From NCBI GenBank assembly GCA_017380275.1, contig JAFOEH010000313.1, positions 1-6,977 of the forward strand: 6,977 nt of DNA, read 5' to 3'. A program made the translations under genes and the position numbers. This DNA comes from Alistipes sp. GTDB lineage: Bacteria; Bacteroidota; Bacteroidia; Bacteroidales; Rikenellaceae. Shown here piece after piece: positions 1 through 6,217 of the stretch; within the stretch, counting starts at the first letter, position 1, and each line of letters opens with the position of its first letter. The notes beneath the pieces were generated by a model that was not told the origin of the DNA, ran no database searches, and worked only from the letters and a program-made list of their open reading frames with translations.

Positions 1-195
1 GTGCTCCTTCTCAATAACGGCCAACAGAGTGTCGGCTACGGGGGCGCTTACGGGATCATCCACCGAGAGGTGAATATCGGTAAATTGCGCAATGCGCAGT
101 CTGCCGTCGTGAAAGCGGAGTACGGGCTTTGGCTCTGGATCAGAGCAGGCGACAAAGCACAGGAGCGAGAGCAGAAGTAACAGGCTGTTTTTCAT
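1..195 (-). CDS. Metallophosphoesterase lipoprotein, N-terminal part (runs off left edge)
   Basis: The first 65 codons, read leftward from ATG at 195, are visible; the rest lies outside the window. The N-terminus has one Lys, a leucine-rich hydrophobic stretch (residues 4-15) and Cys17 after F-V-A, a plausible though not perfect signal peptidase II lipobox, so the protein is probably a lipoprotein. The acidic S-D-P-E after Cys17 resembles the start of a Bacteroidota surface-export signal, but only weakly. Residues 33-43 read LRIAQFTDIHL; the D40-x-H42 pair is the first metal-binding block of calcineurin-like phosphoesterases (PF00149). By family it should hydrolyse a phosphoester with two metal ions in the cell envelope; the substrate cannot be told. 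It starts 13 bp after the stop of the small membrane-protein gene and is probably cotranscribed with it. Confidence 0.8.
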   Translation of the reverse strand, partial: MKNSLLLLLSLLCFVACSDPEPKPVLRFHDGRLRIAQFTDIHLSVDDPVSAPVADTLLAVIEKEH

Positions 196-208
196 AGCGA
201 TTTGGGGT

Positions 209-475
209 TTAGGCCTTGGCCGCGTCGTGGTCGATATCGCACGATGAGCAGTTGCCGTGACAGCCTATATCGGCACAGTCGGTACCCGTATCCTCGCGCG
301 ACTCCTGCACGGCACACTTAATGCCAAGACGTTGCATATCCTTGTTTGTGGCGATCTCCGAGTCGATGTCGTGCCCCTTGAAAATTTGGGTGAGCGACAT
401 TCCCAAAAAGAAGAAGCCGACAAAGCCGATCGATATCAAAATGACAATCAATATTGTAGAAAATGTTGCTGACAT
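209..475 (-). CDS. Small one-helix membrane protein with cysteine-rich tail
   Basis: An 88-residue protein of unknown function. Residues 7-29 form one strongly hydrophobic helix (I/V/L/F/G), so it is likely a bitopic inner-membrane protein. Next comes a polar segment with N44-K-D-M-Q-R-L-G-I-K-C54, then a tail with C67-x4-C72-x3-C76-x2-C79, spaced as if to hold a metal or an Fe-S cluster. The plan (one helix plus a cysteine cluster) is similar to NqrM/DUF539, the iron-delivery factor for Na+-NQR, but length and spacing differ and no nqr gene is visible, so that is only a possibility. It is the first gene of the leftward transcript and precedes the phosphoesterase gene by 13 bp. The start at 475 lies 46 bp downstream of a perfect -7 box. 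It is judged real because of the promoter, the helix and the close downstream gene. Confidence 0.72.
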   Translation of the reverse strand: MSATFSTILIVILISIGFVGFFFLGMSLTQIFKGHDIDSEIATNKDMQRLGIKCAVQESREDTGTDCADIGCHGNCSSCDIDHDAAKA

Positions 476-505
476 AGCTCGTTATTAGTTAAAAGTTGCC
501 AATAT

Positions 506-537
506 GTTGAAATTCTCCCCACAAATTTATATATTTG
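506..537 (+). promoter_or_regulatory. Rightward promoter for trkA
   Basis: GTTG at 506-509 is followed after 20 bp by TATATTTG at 530-537, an exact Bacteroidota -7 box with a good -33 TTG. Transcription should begin near 543-545, giving a leader of about 95 nt before the trkA ATG at 638. It is the exact mirror image of the leftward promoter about the point between 529 and 530, so polymerase can probably occupy only one of the two at a time. Confidence 0.7.
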
Positions 538-538
538 T
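521..538. repeat. Inverted repeat covering both -7 boxes
   Basis: ACAAAT (521-526) and ATTTGT (533-538) form a perfect 6-bp inverted repeat around a 6-bp AT centre. Much of the symmetry comes from the two opposed -7 boxes themselves. It could also be an operator, but no regulator can be assigned from sequence alone. Confidence 0.5.
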
Positions 539-553
539 ATGTTAATTTGCAAA
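522..553 (-). promoter_or_regulatory. Leftward promoter for the small membrane-protein gene
   Basis: On the minus strand, TTTG (553-550) is followed after 20 bp by TAAATTTG (529-522), an exact match to the Bacteroidota -33/-7 promoter pattern (TTTG, 19-21 bp, TAnnTTTG). Transcription should begin near 515-517, leaving a leader of about 40 nt before the ATG at 475. It overlaps the rightward promoter, and the two -7 boxes touch at 529/530. Confidence 0.7.
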
Positions 554-568
554 ATTATGTGCCTTGCT

Positions 569-620
569 CCCGCCGCACTCGTGGTTTATAACGGGATGGG
601 GGAGGGGAGTAGTGTGCGGG
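569..620 (+). promoter_or_regulatory. Possible stem-loop in the trkA leader
   Basis: CCCGC (569-573) can pair with GCGGG (616-620), and CACT (576-579) with AGTG (611-614), separated by a small internal loop (CG against T). The enclosed 31-nt loop is G-rich. The structure ends 17 nt before the trkA start, close enough to affect ribosome access. It matches no riboswitch class I know, there is no T-run after it, and an alternative pairing CTCCC (567-571) with GGGAG (605-609) exists, so this is tentative. Confidence 0.3.
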
Positions 621-637
621 CAAAAAGATTTTGAACA

Positions 638-1978
638 ATGAAGATTGTTATTTCAGGAATCGGAGAGATGGGTAGCCACTTGGCGCGTATGCTGAGCGGT
701 AGCGGCCACGATATTACGGTTATCGACAGCGACGTGAAGGCGCTCGACGAGCTGAAGGCTATGGCCGATCTGATTACCATCGAAGGCGACACCACCACCT
801 TTGCCGTGTTGCGCAAGGCGGGCGTTAGGCGTTGTGATCTGTTCATTGCCGTCAATCACGACGAGAATATGAATATCCTCTCGGCCATTATGGCCAAGCA
901 GCTCGGTGCCAAGAAGTCGATCGCGCGTATCGACCACAACGAGTACCTCGAGCCCAACAACAAGGAGATGTTCATCGATATGGGTATCGACTACCTCTTC
1001 CACCCCGAGCAGATTGCCGCGCAGGAGGTAACGAATCTGCTGGGCCACACCTCTACCACCGACTACGTCGATTTCTCGGGCGGTTTGCTGGCACTGGTGG
1101 TATTTAAGCTGGAGCCCACCTCGCCTCTGCTCGGCCGTAAGCTGATGGAGCTGGCGGACGATGGCTCGATTACCGAGTTCCGTGCTGTGGCCATCACGCG
1201 TGGCTCGCAGACCATCATTCCGCGAGGCCAGGATGAGTTCTTCGAAGGGGATGTGGTCTATATCATCGCCCGCAAGGATGTGGCACGCAGCGTGACGGAG
1301 CTCTCGGGACAGAAGAGCGTCGAGGTGAAGAATCTGATGATTCTGGGCGGCTCGCGCATCGGCGTGAGAGTTGCACTGGAATTGCAGCAGGATATGAATG
1401 TGAAGATGGTCGAGTACAACGGCGAGAAGGCCTACCGTTTGGCCGAGGAGCTGGAGCATACGCTCATCATTCACGAGGATGGCCGCAATCTGGACGCTAT
1501 GATGGAGGAGGGATTGGCGAGTATGGATGCCTTCCTGGCTGTTACGGGACGTAGCGAGACGAATATCCTGGCGGCGATGCAGGCCAAGCGTATGGGCGTG
1601 AAGAAGGTCATTGCCGAGGTCGAGAATCTCAACTACATCCGTCTGGCGGAGAGCGTGGGTATCGACACGATCATCAATAAGAAACGTGTTACGGCATCGA
1701 ATATCTTCCGTTTCACGATGTCAACCGATGTGCAGGCCATTCGTTGCCTGTCGGGTAGCGAGGCCGAGGTGCTGGAGTTTATCGTCAAGCCCAACTCGCC
1801 CGCAACGAAGTGTATGATCAAGGATATGCGTCTGCCGCAGGATGTGATTATCGGCGGTATTGTGCGCGGTGATAAGGTCTTTATCGCTGTGGGCGACACG
1901 CAGATCAATGCCTACGACCGAGTGGTGGTATTCTCGATGCCCGGCTCGATTTCGACTGTAGGAGAGTTTTTTAATTAG
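638..1978 (+). CDS. trkA: Trk-type potassium uptake regulatory subunit TrkA
   Basis: A 446-residue cytoplasmic protein that binds NAD(H) and gates the membrane K+ channel TrkH/KtrB. It has the full duplicated layout: Rossmann domain 1 (about 1-125) with G7-I-G-E-M-G12 and acidic D30 at the end of strand 2; TrkA_C domain 1 (about 140-220); Rossmann domain 2 (about 230-350) with G237-G-S-R-I-G242 and E259; and TrkA_C domain 2 (about 365-446). Length fits full TrkA (about 450-460) rather than single-unit KtrA. Domain 1 keeps the classic GxGxxG loop, while in domain 2 the middle glycine is Ser239, so nucleotide binding there may differ. The start at 638 places the glycine loop at the usual distance from the N-terminus. 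The partner trkH is not in the window: upstream is a divergent gene and downstream a GH3 gene. It is driven by the promoter at 506-537. Confidence 0.95.
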   Translation: MKIVISGIGEMGSHLARMLSGSGHDITVIDSDVKALDELKAMADLITIEGDTTTFAVLRKAGVRRCDLFIAVNHDENMNILSAIMAKQLGAKKSIARIDHNEYLEPNNKEMFIDMGIDYLFHPEQIAAQEVTNLLGHTSTTDYVDFSGGLLALVVFKLEPTSPLLGRKLMELADDGSITEFRAVAITRGSQTIIPRGQDEFFEGDVVYIIARKDVARSVTELSGQKSVEVKNLMILGGSRIGVRVALELQQDMNVKMVEYNGEKAYRLAEELEHTLIIHEDGRNLDAMMEEGLASMDAFLAVTGRSETNILAAMQAKRMGVKKVIAEVENLNYIRLAESVGIDTIINKKRVTASNIFRFTMSTDVQAIRCLSGSEAEVLEFIVKPNSPATKCMIKDMRLPQDVIIGGIVRGDKVFIAVGDTQINAYDRVVVFSMPGSISTVGEFFN

Positions 1979-2148
1979 AGTTCTTACAAACTTATTTGAT
2001 AGAAGAGACCGATTGAATTGCTTGTAACGTGTGCCGGGCAAGGTTTTTTATGAGGGAGCAGACCTCTCCAACTTTCTGAAGAGCCGTTCTGCCACCACCT
2101 CCAAAAGCTACTTGCAAAGCTGAGGCATAAATAAAGTAATGCAGAAAA
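1979..2148. other. Intergenic gap trkA-GH3, possible short repeat
   Basis: This 170-bp gap carries no recognisable gene and no good TAnnTTTG promoter. A T6 run at 2044-2049 follows only a 4-bp stem (CTTG 2021-2024 with CAAG 2039-2042), too weak to call a terminator. The part from about 2050 to 2125 is as GC-balanced as coding DNA and contains small fragments of open frame and the direct repeat AAAGCT (2104-2109, 2116-2121). It might be a decayed gene end or a dispersed intergenic repeat. Confidence 0.35.
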
Positions 2149-3618
2149 ATGTCGGTTTTTGGAAAGGTTTGGCGCGAGATTATGCTCGCGCGTTGTGGCC
2201 GTATCGAACGTTCGGTCCTTAGGGCCGTTGAGCGGCAGTATGCGACACTCGACAGCCTGCTCCGTCAGGGTGAGAATACATCCTTTGGGCGTGAGTTTGG
2301 CCTGCGGAGTATTCGTGGTGCAGAGGATTTTATGCGCCGCGTGCCACGATTTGATTACGACTCCTACGAGGGGTATATCAATCGTATGCAGCAGGGCGAG
2401 CGCAATGTCACGACCGAGGGGCGAGTCAAGATGTTTGCCCGCTCGTCGGGGACATCCTCGCGGAGTAAATATATCCCGCTCACGCGACGGGCGCTACGGC
2501 GAAATCATCTGCGCGGTATGGCCGATGTTGTGTCGCTCTACCTTGATTCGCACCCCGCATCACGTCTGTTCGATGGGCTGACGCTGACGCTCTCGGGTGT
2601 GACACATCGTGAGGGCGAGGCTTTGGTGGGCGATCTCTCGGCGCTGATGGTTGCAGCCATAGGCGATTGGGGTGGATTGTTCCGAGCCCCGAGCCGAAGG
2701 GTGGCGGAGATCGAAAATTTTGATCAGAAGTGCGATGCCATCTGCCGCGAGTGCGCCTCACAACGGATTGTGGCTTTGGCAGGTGTGCCGTCGTGGAATA
2801 TGGCACTGCTGAGGCGACTGCTGGCACTAACGGGCCGTCGAACGGTCAAGGAGGTTTGGCCCGACGTGGAGCTATTTATGCACGGCGGGGTGAGCTTTCG
2901 GCCCTATCGGGATGCGTTCGACTGCGTGATGGGAGGGCAGATCGAGTATCTGGAGAGCTATAACGCCTCGGAGGGTTTTGTGGCCATTGCCGAGCGGTGT
3001 GGCAGCGACGAGATGCTGCTGATGCCCGACTATGGATGCTATTATGAGTTCGCGCAGGGCGAGTGTGTTGTGCCACTTGAGGGCGTTCGACGAGGCGAGG
3101 AGTATGCCCTGCTGATGAGCTCCGAGAATGGACTCTGGCGCTATGAGCTGGGCGATGTGGTACGCTTCACGTCGGTCGATCCCTATCGGCTGCAGGTCGT
3201 GGGGCGGACCAAGCAATATATAAACGCCTTTGGCGAGGAGCTGATGATCGGCAATGCGGAGGAGGCGCTCCTCAGGGCCTGTATGGTTACGGGGGCAGTG
3301 GTGGAGGAGTACACCATCTCACCCATTTTTCTCCCCTCCTCGAAGGGCTACCACCGCTGGGTGGTGGAGTTTGTGCGTGAGCCCGACAGTCTGGCGACCT
3401 TTGTCGAGGAGCTGGATTCCACGTTGCGCGAGCGGAATTCGGACTACGATGCCAAGCGCGCGAGTGTGATGTATCGGGCCAGCGTGGAGGTGGTGCCGCG
3501 AGGGACATTCCATCGTTGGCAGATGCAGAGCCACCGACGCAAGGTGCCGCGTATGATGGCCGACTCGGTACTCAGCGACGAGGTGCTGGCCGCAGTGCGC
3601 GAGAGCGTGAAAGTTTAG
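2149..3618 (+). CDS. GH3-family acyl-adenylating enzyme (ANL superfamily)
   Basis: A 489-residue cytosolic protein of the GH3 family (PF03321), relatives of the plant enzymes that adenylate jasmonate or auxin and join it to an amino acid. The three nucleotide-binding motifs are present in order: S99-S-G-T-S-S-R-S-K107 (phosphate loop), Y271-N-A-S-E-G276, and Y332-E-L-G-D336. The hinge and C-terminal lid follow with G352-R-T-K355 and N-A-F-G-E-E just after. Family members normally run about 500 residues, so it looks complete. By family it should activate a carboxylic acid with ATP and pass it to an amine or another acceptor; the bacterial substrates are unknown, and the plant hormone role should not be carried over. 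The start at 2149 is supported by an A-rich leader with AATAAAG 12 nt upstream. The kinase gene begins 20 bp after its stop. Confidence 0.9.
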   Translation: MSVFGKVWREIMLARCGRIERSVLRAVERQYATLDSLLRQGENTSFGREFGLRSIRGAEDFMRRVPRFDYDSYEGYINRMQQGERNVTTEGRVKMFARSSGTSSRSKYIPLTRRALRRNHLRGMADVVSLYLDSHPASRLFDGLTLTLSGVTHREGEALVGDLSALMVAAIGDWGGLFRAPSRRVAEIENFDQKCDAICRECASQRIVALAGVPSWNMALLRRLLALTGRRTVKEVWPDVELFMHGGVSFRPYRDAFDCVMGGQIEYLESYNASEGFVAIAERCGSDEMLLMPDYGCYYEFAQGECVVPLEGVRRGEEYALLMSSENGLWRYELGDVVRFTSVDPYRLQVVGRTKQYINAFGEELMIGNAEEALLRACMVTGAVVEEYTISPIFLPSSKGYHRWVVEFVREPDSLATFVEELDSTLRERNSDYDAKRASVMYRASVEVVPRGTFHRWQMQSHRRKVPRMMADSVLSDEVLAAVRESVKV

Positions 3619-3620
3619 AA

Positions 3621-3628
3621 AATAAAAC
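3621..3628 (+). promoter_or_regulatory. A-rich translation leader element AATAAAAC
   Basis: AATAAAAC lies 10 nt before the kinase ATG. The same eight bases occur at the same 10-nt distance before the merR ATG (5642-5649), and close variants precede GH3 (2130-2136) and rsmF (4243-4249). There is no Shine-Dalgarno sequence. Bacteroidota ribosomes favour A-rich leaders, so this probably helps set the start. Confidence 0.45.
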
Positions 3629-3638
3629 GATAACAGAT

Positions 3639-4247
3639 ATGTATGTAGCAATTGCAGGTAACATAGGCAGTGGCAAAACCACCCTTACGGAGATTCTTAC
3701 TCGCCGCTATGGGGCGAAGGCCTACTACGAGGAGAGCGATAACCCCTACATCGGCGACTTCTATAACGATATGAGCCGCTGGGCGTTCCAGCTTCAGATC
3801 TCGTTCCTCGGCAGCCGTATCGAGCAGACGCTCGATATGCTCCGCTCGGGCGATGAGAACATCTTTCAGGATCGTACCATCTACGAGGATGCCCATATCT
3901 TTGCCGACAACCTCCACCAGATGGGATTGATCTCGTCGCGCGACTTTGCTACATATATGAAGATCTTTGATCTCACGACGACGCTCATCCCCCAGCCCGA
4001 TGTGCTGATCTACCTGCGTGCGAGCATCCCGACGCTCGTGGCGCAGATCAAGCGACGTGGTCGTGCCTACGAGATGAATATCGACGAGCAGTACCTCTCG
4101 AGCCTTAACGAGAAGTATGAGGAGTGGATTAATAATATATATAAAGGTCGGGTGCTCATCGTCGATAAGGATGTCGATGATTTTGTCGCCAACCCCGAGG
4201 TTGTTGATCGCATCTGCGAGCAGCTCGAACAGATGGCCCGTAAATAA
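3639..4247 (+). CDS. Deoxynucleoside kinase (dCK/dGK family)
   Basis: A 202-residue cytosolic kinase (PF01712) that phosphorylates deoxynucleosides at the 5' position for dNTP salvage. The P-loop is G7-N-I-G-S-G-K-T-T15. E31/E32 of YYEESDNPY supply the acid that activates the 5'-hydroxyl. D78-R-T with Y82-E83 is the DRS-like block, and the LID is K138-R-R-G-R142 with E145. I chose ATG 3639 although the frame is open back to an ATG at 3516: the extra 41 residues overlap the GH3 coding region and look like its shadow, family members begin within a few residues of the first strand (here YVAIAGN), and AATAAAAC lies just upstream of 3639. The usual length is about 205. The preferred base (dA, dG or dC) cannot be told. 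It lies 20 bp after GH3 and 15 bp before the methyltransferase. Confidence 0.93.
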   Translation: MYVAIAGNIGSGKTTLTEILTRRYGAKAYYEESDNPYIGDFYNDMSRWAFQLQISFLGSRIEQTLDMLRSGDENIFQDRTIYEDAHIFADNLHQMGLISSRDFATYMKIFDLTTTLIPQPDVLIYLRASIPTLVAQIKRRGRAYEMNIDEQYLSSLNEKYEEWINNIYKGRVLIVDKDVDDFVANPEVVDRICEQLEQMARK

Positions 4248-4262
4248 ACATACGCCAGCGAG

Positions 4263-5639
4263 ATGAAGTTACCCGAGAGATTTATAGATAGGATGACAAG
4301 GGAGCTGGGCCCGACCGAGGCCGAGCGGCTGTGTGCTGCGCTTCAAACCGAGCCCTCGACCTCCATACGACTCAACGCCGAGAAACTATCCGCCCCGAAG
4401 TGGGCCTCGAAGCGAGTGCCTTGGTGCGAGTGGGGATATATGCTCGACGAGCGCCCTGCATTTACGCTTGATCCTGTTTTTCACGCGGGAGCCTACTACG
4501 TTCAGGAGGCGAGTTCGCAGTTTGCGGGATATATTATGATGCAGGCACTGGGCGGATTAGCGGAGTGTCGCGGACGACGCATCCTCGACGTGTGTGCCGC
4601 GCCGGGAGGCAAGAGTACCCATTACGCATCTTTGGTCGGATGTGAGGGTTTGGTCGTAGCCAACGAGATCAATCGCAGTCGCGCAGCCGTCTTGGCCGAT
4701 AACGCCCGCAAGTGGGGCTTGGCCAATATGGTCATCACCTGCAACGACTCCTCGCGCCTTATGGCCCTAGAGGGGTGGTTCGATGCGGTGGCGGTCGATG
4801 CGCCCTGTTCGGGTGAGGGTATGTTCCGTAAGTCGGAGGAGGCCGTCGAGCAGTGGAGCGACCAGAATGTAGCGATGTGTGCCGAGCGACAGTGGGAGAT
4901 TCTGAATAATGCCTTCCAAGCCTTGCGGCCTGGAGGAGTGTTGATATATAGTACCTGCACATTTAACCGCTCGGAGGATGAGGGCGTGCTGCAGCGTGCC
5001 TCGGAGGAGTGGGGCGATGAGATCGAGCCACTTGACGATATTGCCTGTCCCGAGGAGTGGGGCGTAGTGCGAGGCCGCGAAGGGGTGTTCCAGACCTTCC
5101 GATTCTTCCCCCACCGAGTTCAGGGCGAGGGAATGTTTATGGGCGTTGCGGTTAAGGCGGGGTTGGATACCTCGCGCCGTCGTATGCCCAAGTCGCGCCG
5201 ACAGGTGCTGACCAAACTCGATCGTCAGAGCGAGCAGGAGCTCGCGCGCTGGGTGGTTGAGCCCGAACAGATGCGCTTCTATGGCGCTGGCGAGATGCTG
5301 TATGCCTGCCGTCGGGAGCACTACGATGCTCTGGAGGCGATGTCGGGCACGTTGTCGGTGATATACTCGGGAGTGGCTATGGGCCAGATATTTAAGGGCC
5401 GACTCAGGCCCGATGGAGCATTGGCTTTCTATGTTGGCCTTAATCGCAAGGCTGTCGCTTGCTGCGAGGTGGATGTTGAGGTGGCGCTTCAGTTCCTGCG
5501 AAAGCAGGATGTGGCGGCCGAGCCCTTTGCGGAGGGGTTGAATCTGGTGCTGTGCAATGGGCAGGCATTGGGATTTGTGAAGCGCGTGGGGGCGCGAGTG
5601 AATAATATGTACCCCTCGTCGCTCAGGATTTTGAAATAA
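4263..5639 (+). CDS. rsmF: RsmF-type 16S rRNA m5C methyltransferase
   Basis: A 458-residue SAM-dependent RNA cytosine-5 methyltransferase of the NOL1/NOP2/Sun family. The N-terminal RNA-binding part (about 1-90) is followed by the Rossmann-like catalytic domain: SAM loop V110-C-A-A-P-G-G-K117, an NEINRSR strand-2 block, D179-A-P-C182-S-G-E-G-M (motif IV; this Cys helps release product) and S-T-C232-T-F (motif VI; the nucleophile). The remainder (about 300-458) matches the RsmF C-terminal layout, with a PUA-like end closing in N-N-M-Y-P-S-S-L-R-I-L. E. coli RsmF makes m5C1407 in 16S rRNA; the same target is likely but not shown. The length is near that of E. coli RsmF and both catalytic cysteines are present, so it should be active. 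The start sits 15 bp after the kinase stop with AATAAAC 13 nt upstream; the MerR gene starts 20 bp downstream. Confidence 0.9.
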   Translation: MKLPERFIDRMTRELGPTEAERLCAALQTEPSTSIRLNAEKLSAPKWASKRVPWCEWGYMLDERPAFTLDPVFHAGAYYVQEASSQFAGYIMMQALGGLAECRGRRILDVCAAPGGKSTHYASLVGCEGLVVANEINRSRAAVLADNARKWGLANMVITCNDSSRLMALEGWFDAVAVDAPCSGEGMFRKSEEAVEQWSDQNVAMCAERQWEILNNAFQALRPGGVLIYSTCTFNRSEDEGVLQRASEEWGDEIEPLDDIACPEEWGVVRGREGVFQTFRFFPHRVQGEGMFMGVAVKAGLDTSRRRMPKSRRQVLTKLDRQSEQELARWVVEPEQMRFYGAGEMLYACRREHYDALEAMSGTLSVIYSGVAMGQIFKGRLRPDGALAFYVGLNRKAVACCEVDVEVALQFLRKQDVAAEPFAEGLNLVLCNGQALGFVKRVGARVNNMYPSSLRILK

Positions 5640-5641
5640 CG

Positions 5642-5649
5642 AATAAAAC
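5642..5649 (+). promoter_or_regulatory. A-rich translation leader element AATAAAAC
   Basis: This is the second exact copy of the octamer found before the kinase gene, again 10 nt before the start codon (ATG at 5660). It probably acts as a leader element for translation in place of a Shine-Dalgarno site. Confidence 0.45.
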
Positions 5650-5659
5650 AGATATTGCT

Positions 5660-6214
5660 ATGGCAGTAAAGAAGATCTACTACTCGATGGGTGAGGTGGC
5701 CGAGATGTTCGACGTGAATCAGTCGCTCATTCGCCACTGGGAGTCGAAGTTCGATTGTCTGAAACCTCACAAGAATGCGAAGGGCAACCGTATGTTTACC
5801 GAGGCCGATGTCGAGCGACTCAAGCAGATTTATCACCTTGTTAAGGAGCGCGGAATGACGCTCAAGGGTGCAGCCAAGGTGTTGCGTCAGTCGTCGCAGG
5901 ACGAGCTCAAACGCGAGATGGAGCTCCTGGAGCGTCTGCAGAAGGTGCGTTCGCTCTTGGTTGAGGTGCGCGAGGAGCTTAAGGCAGGCGATGGCGAGCA
6001 GGTGCTGGACTCTGCGGAGGGTGCGCAGGAGGCTGTCGCGCCGATTGCCGAAGTTGTGCCCGCCGAGGAAAAGCCCGCCGAGGCGAAACCTGCGGAGGAG
6101 CCCAAGCCCGCGAAGAGCGAGGAGACTGCGAAGCGTCGCCCTGCGAAGCGTCGCAAGCGCGTCGAAGAGGAAGAGAAGGAGTTGTTCCCATTTTACGAGC
6201 AGTCGCTCTTTTAG
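5660..6214 (+). CDS. MerR-family transcriptional regulator with long charged tail
   Basis: A 184-residue DNA-binding protein. Residues 6-75 form a typical MerR winged helix-turn-helix: YYSMGEVAEMF, then SLIRHWE, then the wing (NAKGNRMFTEADVERL) and a second helical pair (LVKERGMTLKGAAKVL). Residues 78-110 are a heptad-like helix suited to dimerisation. There is no effector domain and no cysteine sensor. After residue 112 it turns low-complexity: an Ala/Glu acidic part, PAEEK-type repeats (134-152), a basic block T-A-K-R-R-P-A-K-R-R-K-R (156-167), E169-E-E-E, and a hydrophobic end L-F-P-F-Y-E-Q-S-L-F. Short Bacteroidales MerR proteins of this kind are often about 110-130 residues in my recollection, so the tail is an extension. 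Target genes and ligand are unknown. It lies 3 bp before the nif3-like start and is surely cotranscribed with it. Confidence 0.88.
   Translation: MAVKKIYYSMGEVAEMFDVNQSLIRHWESKFDCLKPHKNAKGNRMFTEADVERLKQIYHLVKERGMTLKGAAKVLRQSSQDELKREMELLERLQKVRSLLVEVREELKAGDGEQVLDSAEGAQEAVAPIAEVVPAEEKPAEAKPAEEPKPAKSEETAKRRPAKRRKRVEEEEKELFPFYEQSLF
6058..6154 (+). repeat. 15-bp-period coding repeats in the MerR tail
   Basis: Two pairs of exact direct repeats with a 15-bp period are visible: GCCCGCCGAGG at 6058-6068 and 6073-6083, and CTGCGAAGCGTCGC at 6126-6139 and 6141-6154. They encode five-residue units (PAEEK, PAEAK, PAEEP; then AKRRP and AKRRK). The period keeps the frame, so copy number could change without breaking the gene. 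Confidence 0.6.
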
Positions 6215-6217
6215 CCT

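Noticed and set aside
257..472. Plus-strand open frame of 71 codons over the small membrane-protein gene
   Set aside because: It is the antisense shadow of the 209-475 gene, with no promoter and no membrane or domain features.
653..1474. A 273-codon open frame antisense to trkA
   Set aside because: It lies wholly within trkA on the opposite strand and shows shadow-like composition (His, Leu, Gln, Arg) without recognisable motifs.
1990..1998. ACTTATTTG as a -7 box for GH3
   Set aside because: It misses the leading TA of TAnnTTTG and has no convincing TTG about 20 bp upstream.
2018..2049. Terminator after trkA
   Set aside because: There is a T6 run, but the stem before it is only 4 bp with a 14-nt loop, too weak to call.
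3516..3638. Upstream in-frame extension of the deoxynucleoside kinase
   Set aside because: The extra 41 residues overlap the end of GH3 in another frame, are unlike the family, and the ATG at 3639 has the AATAAAAC leader.
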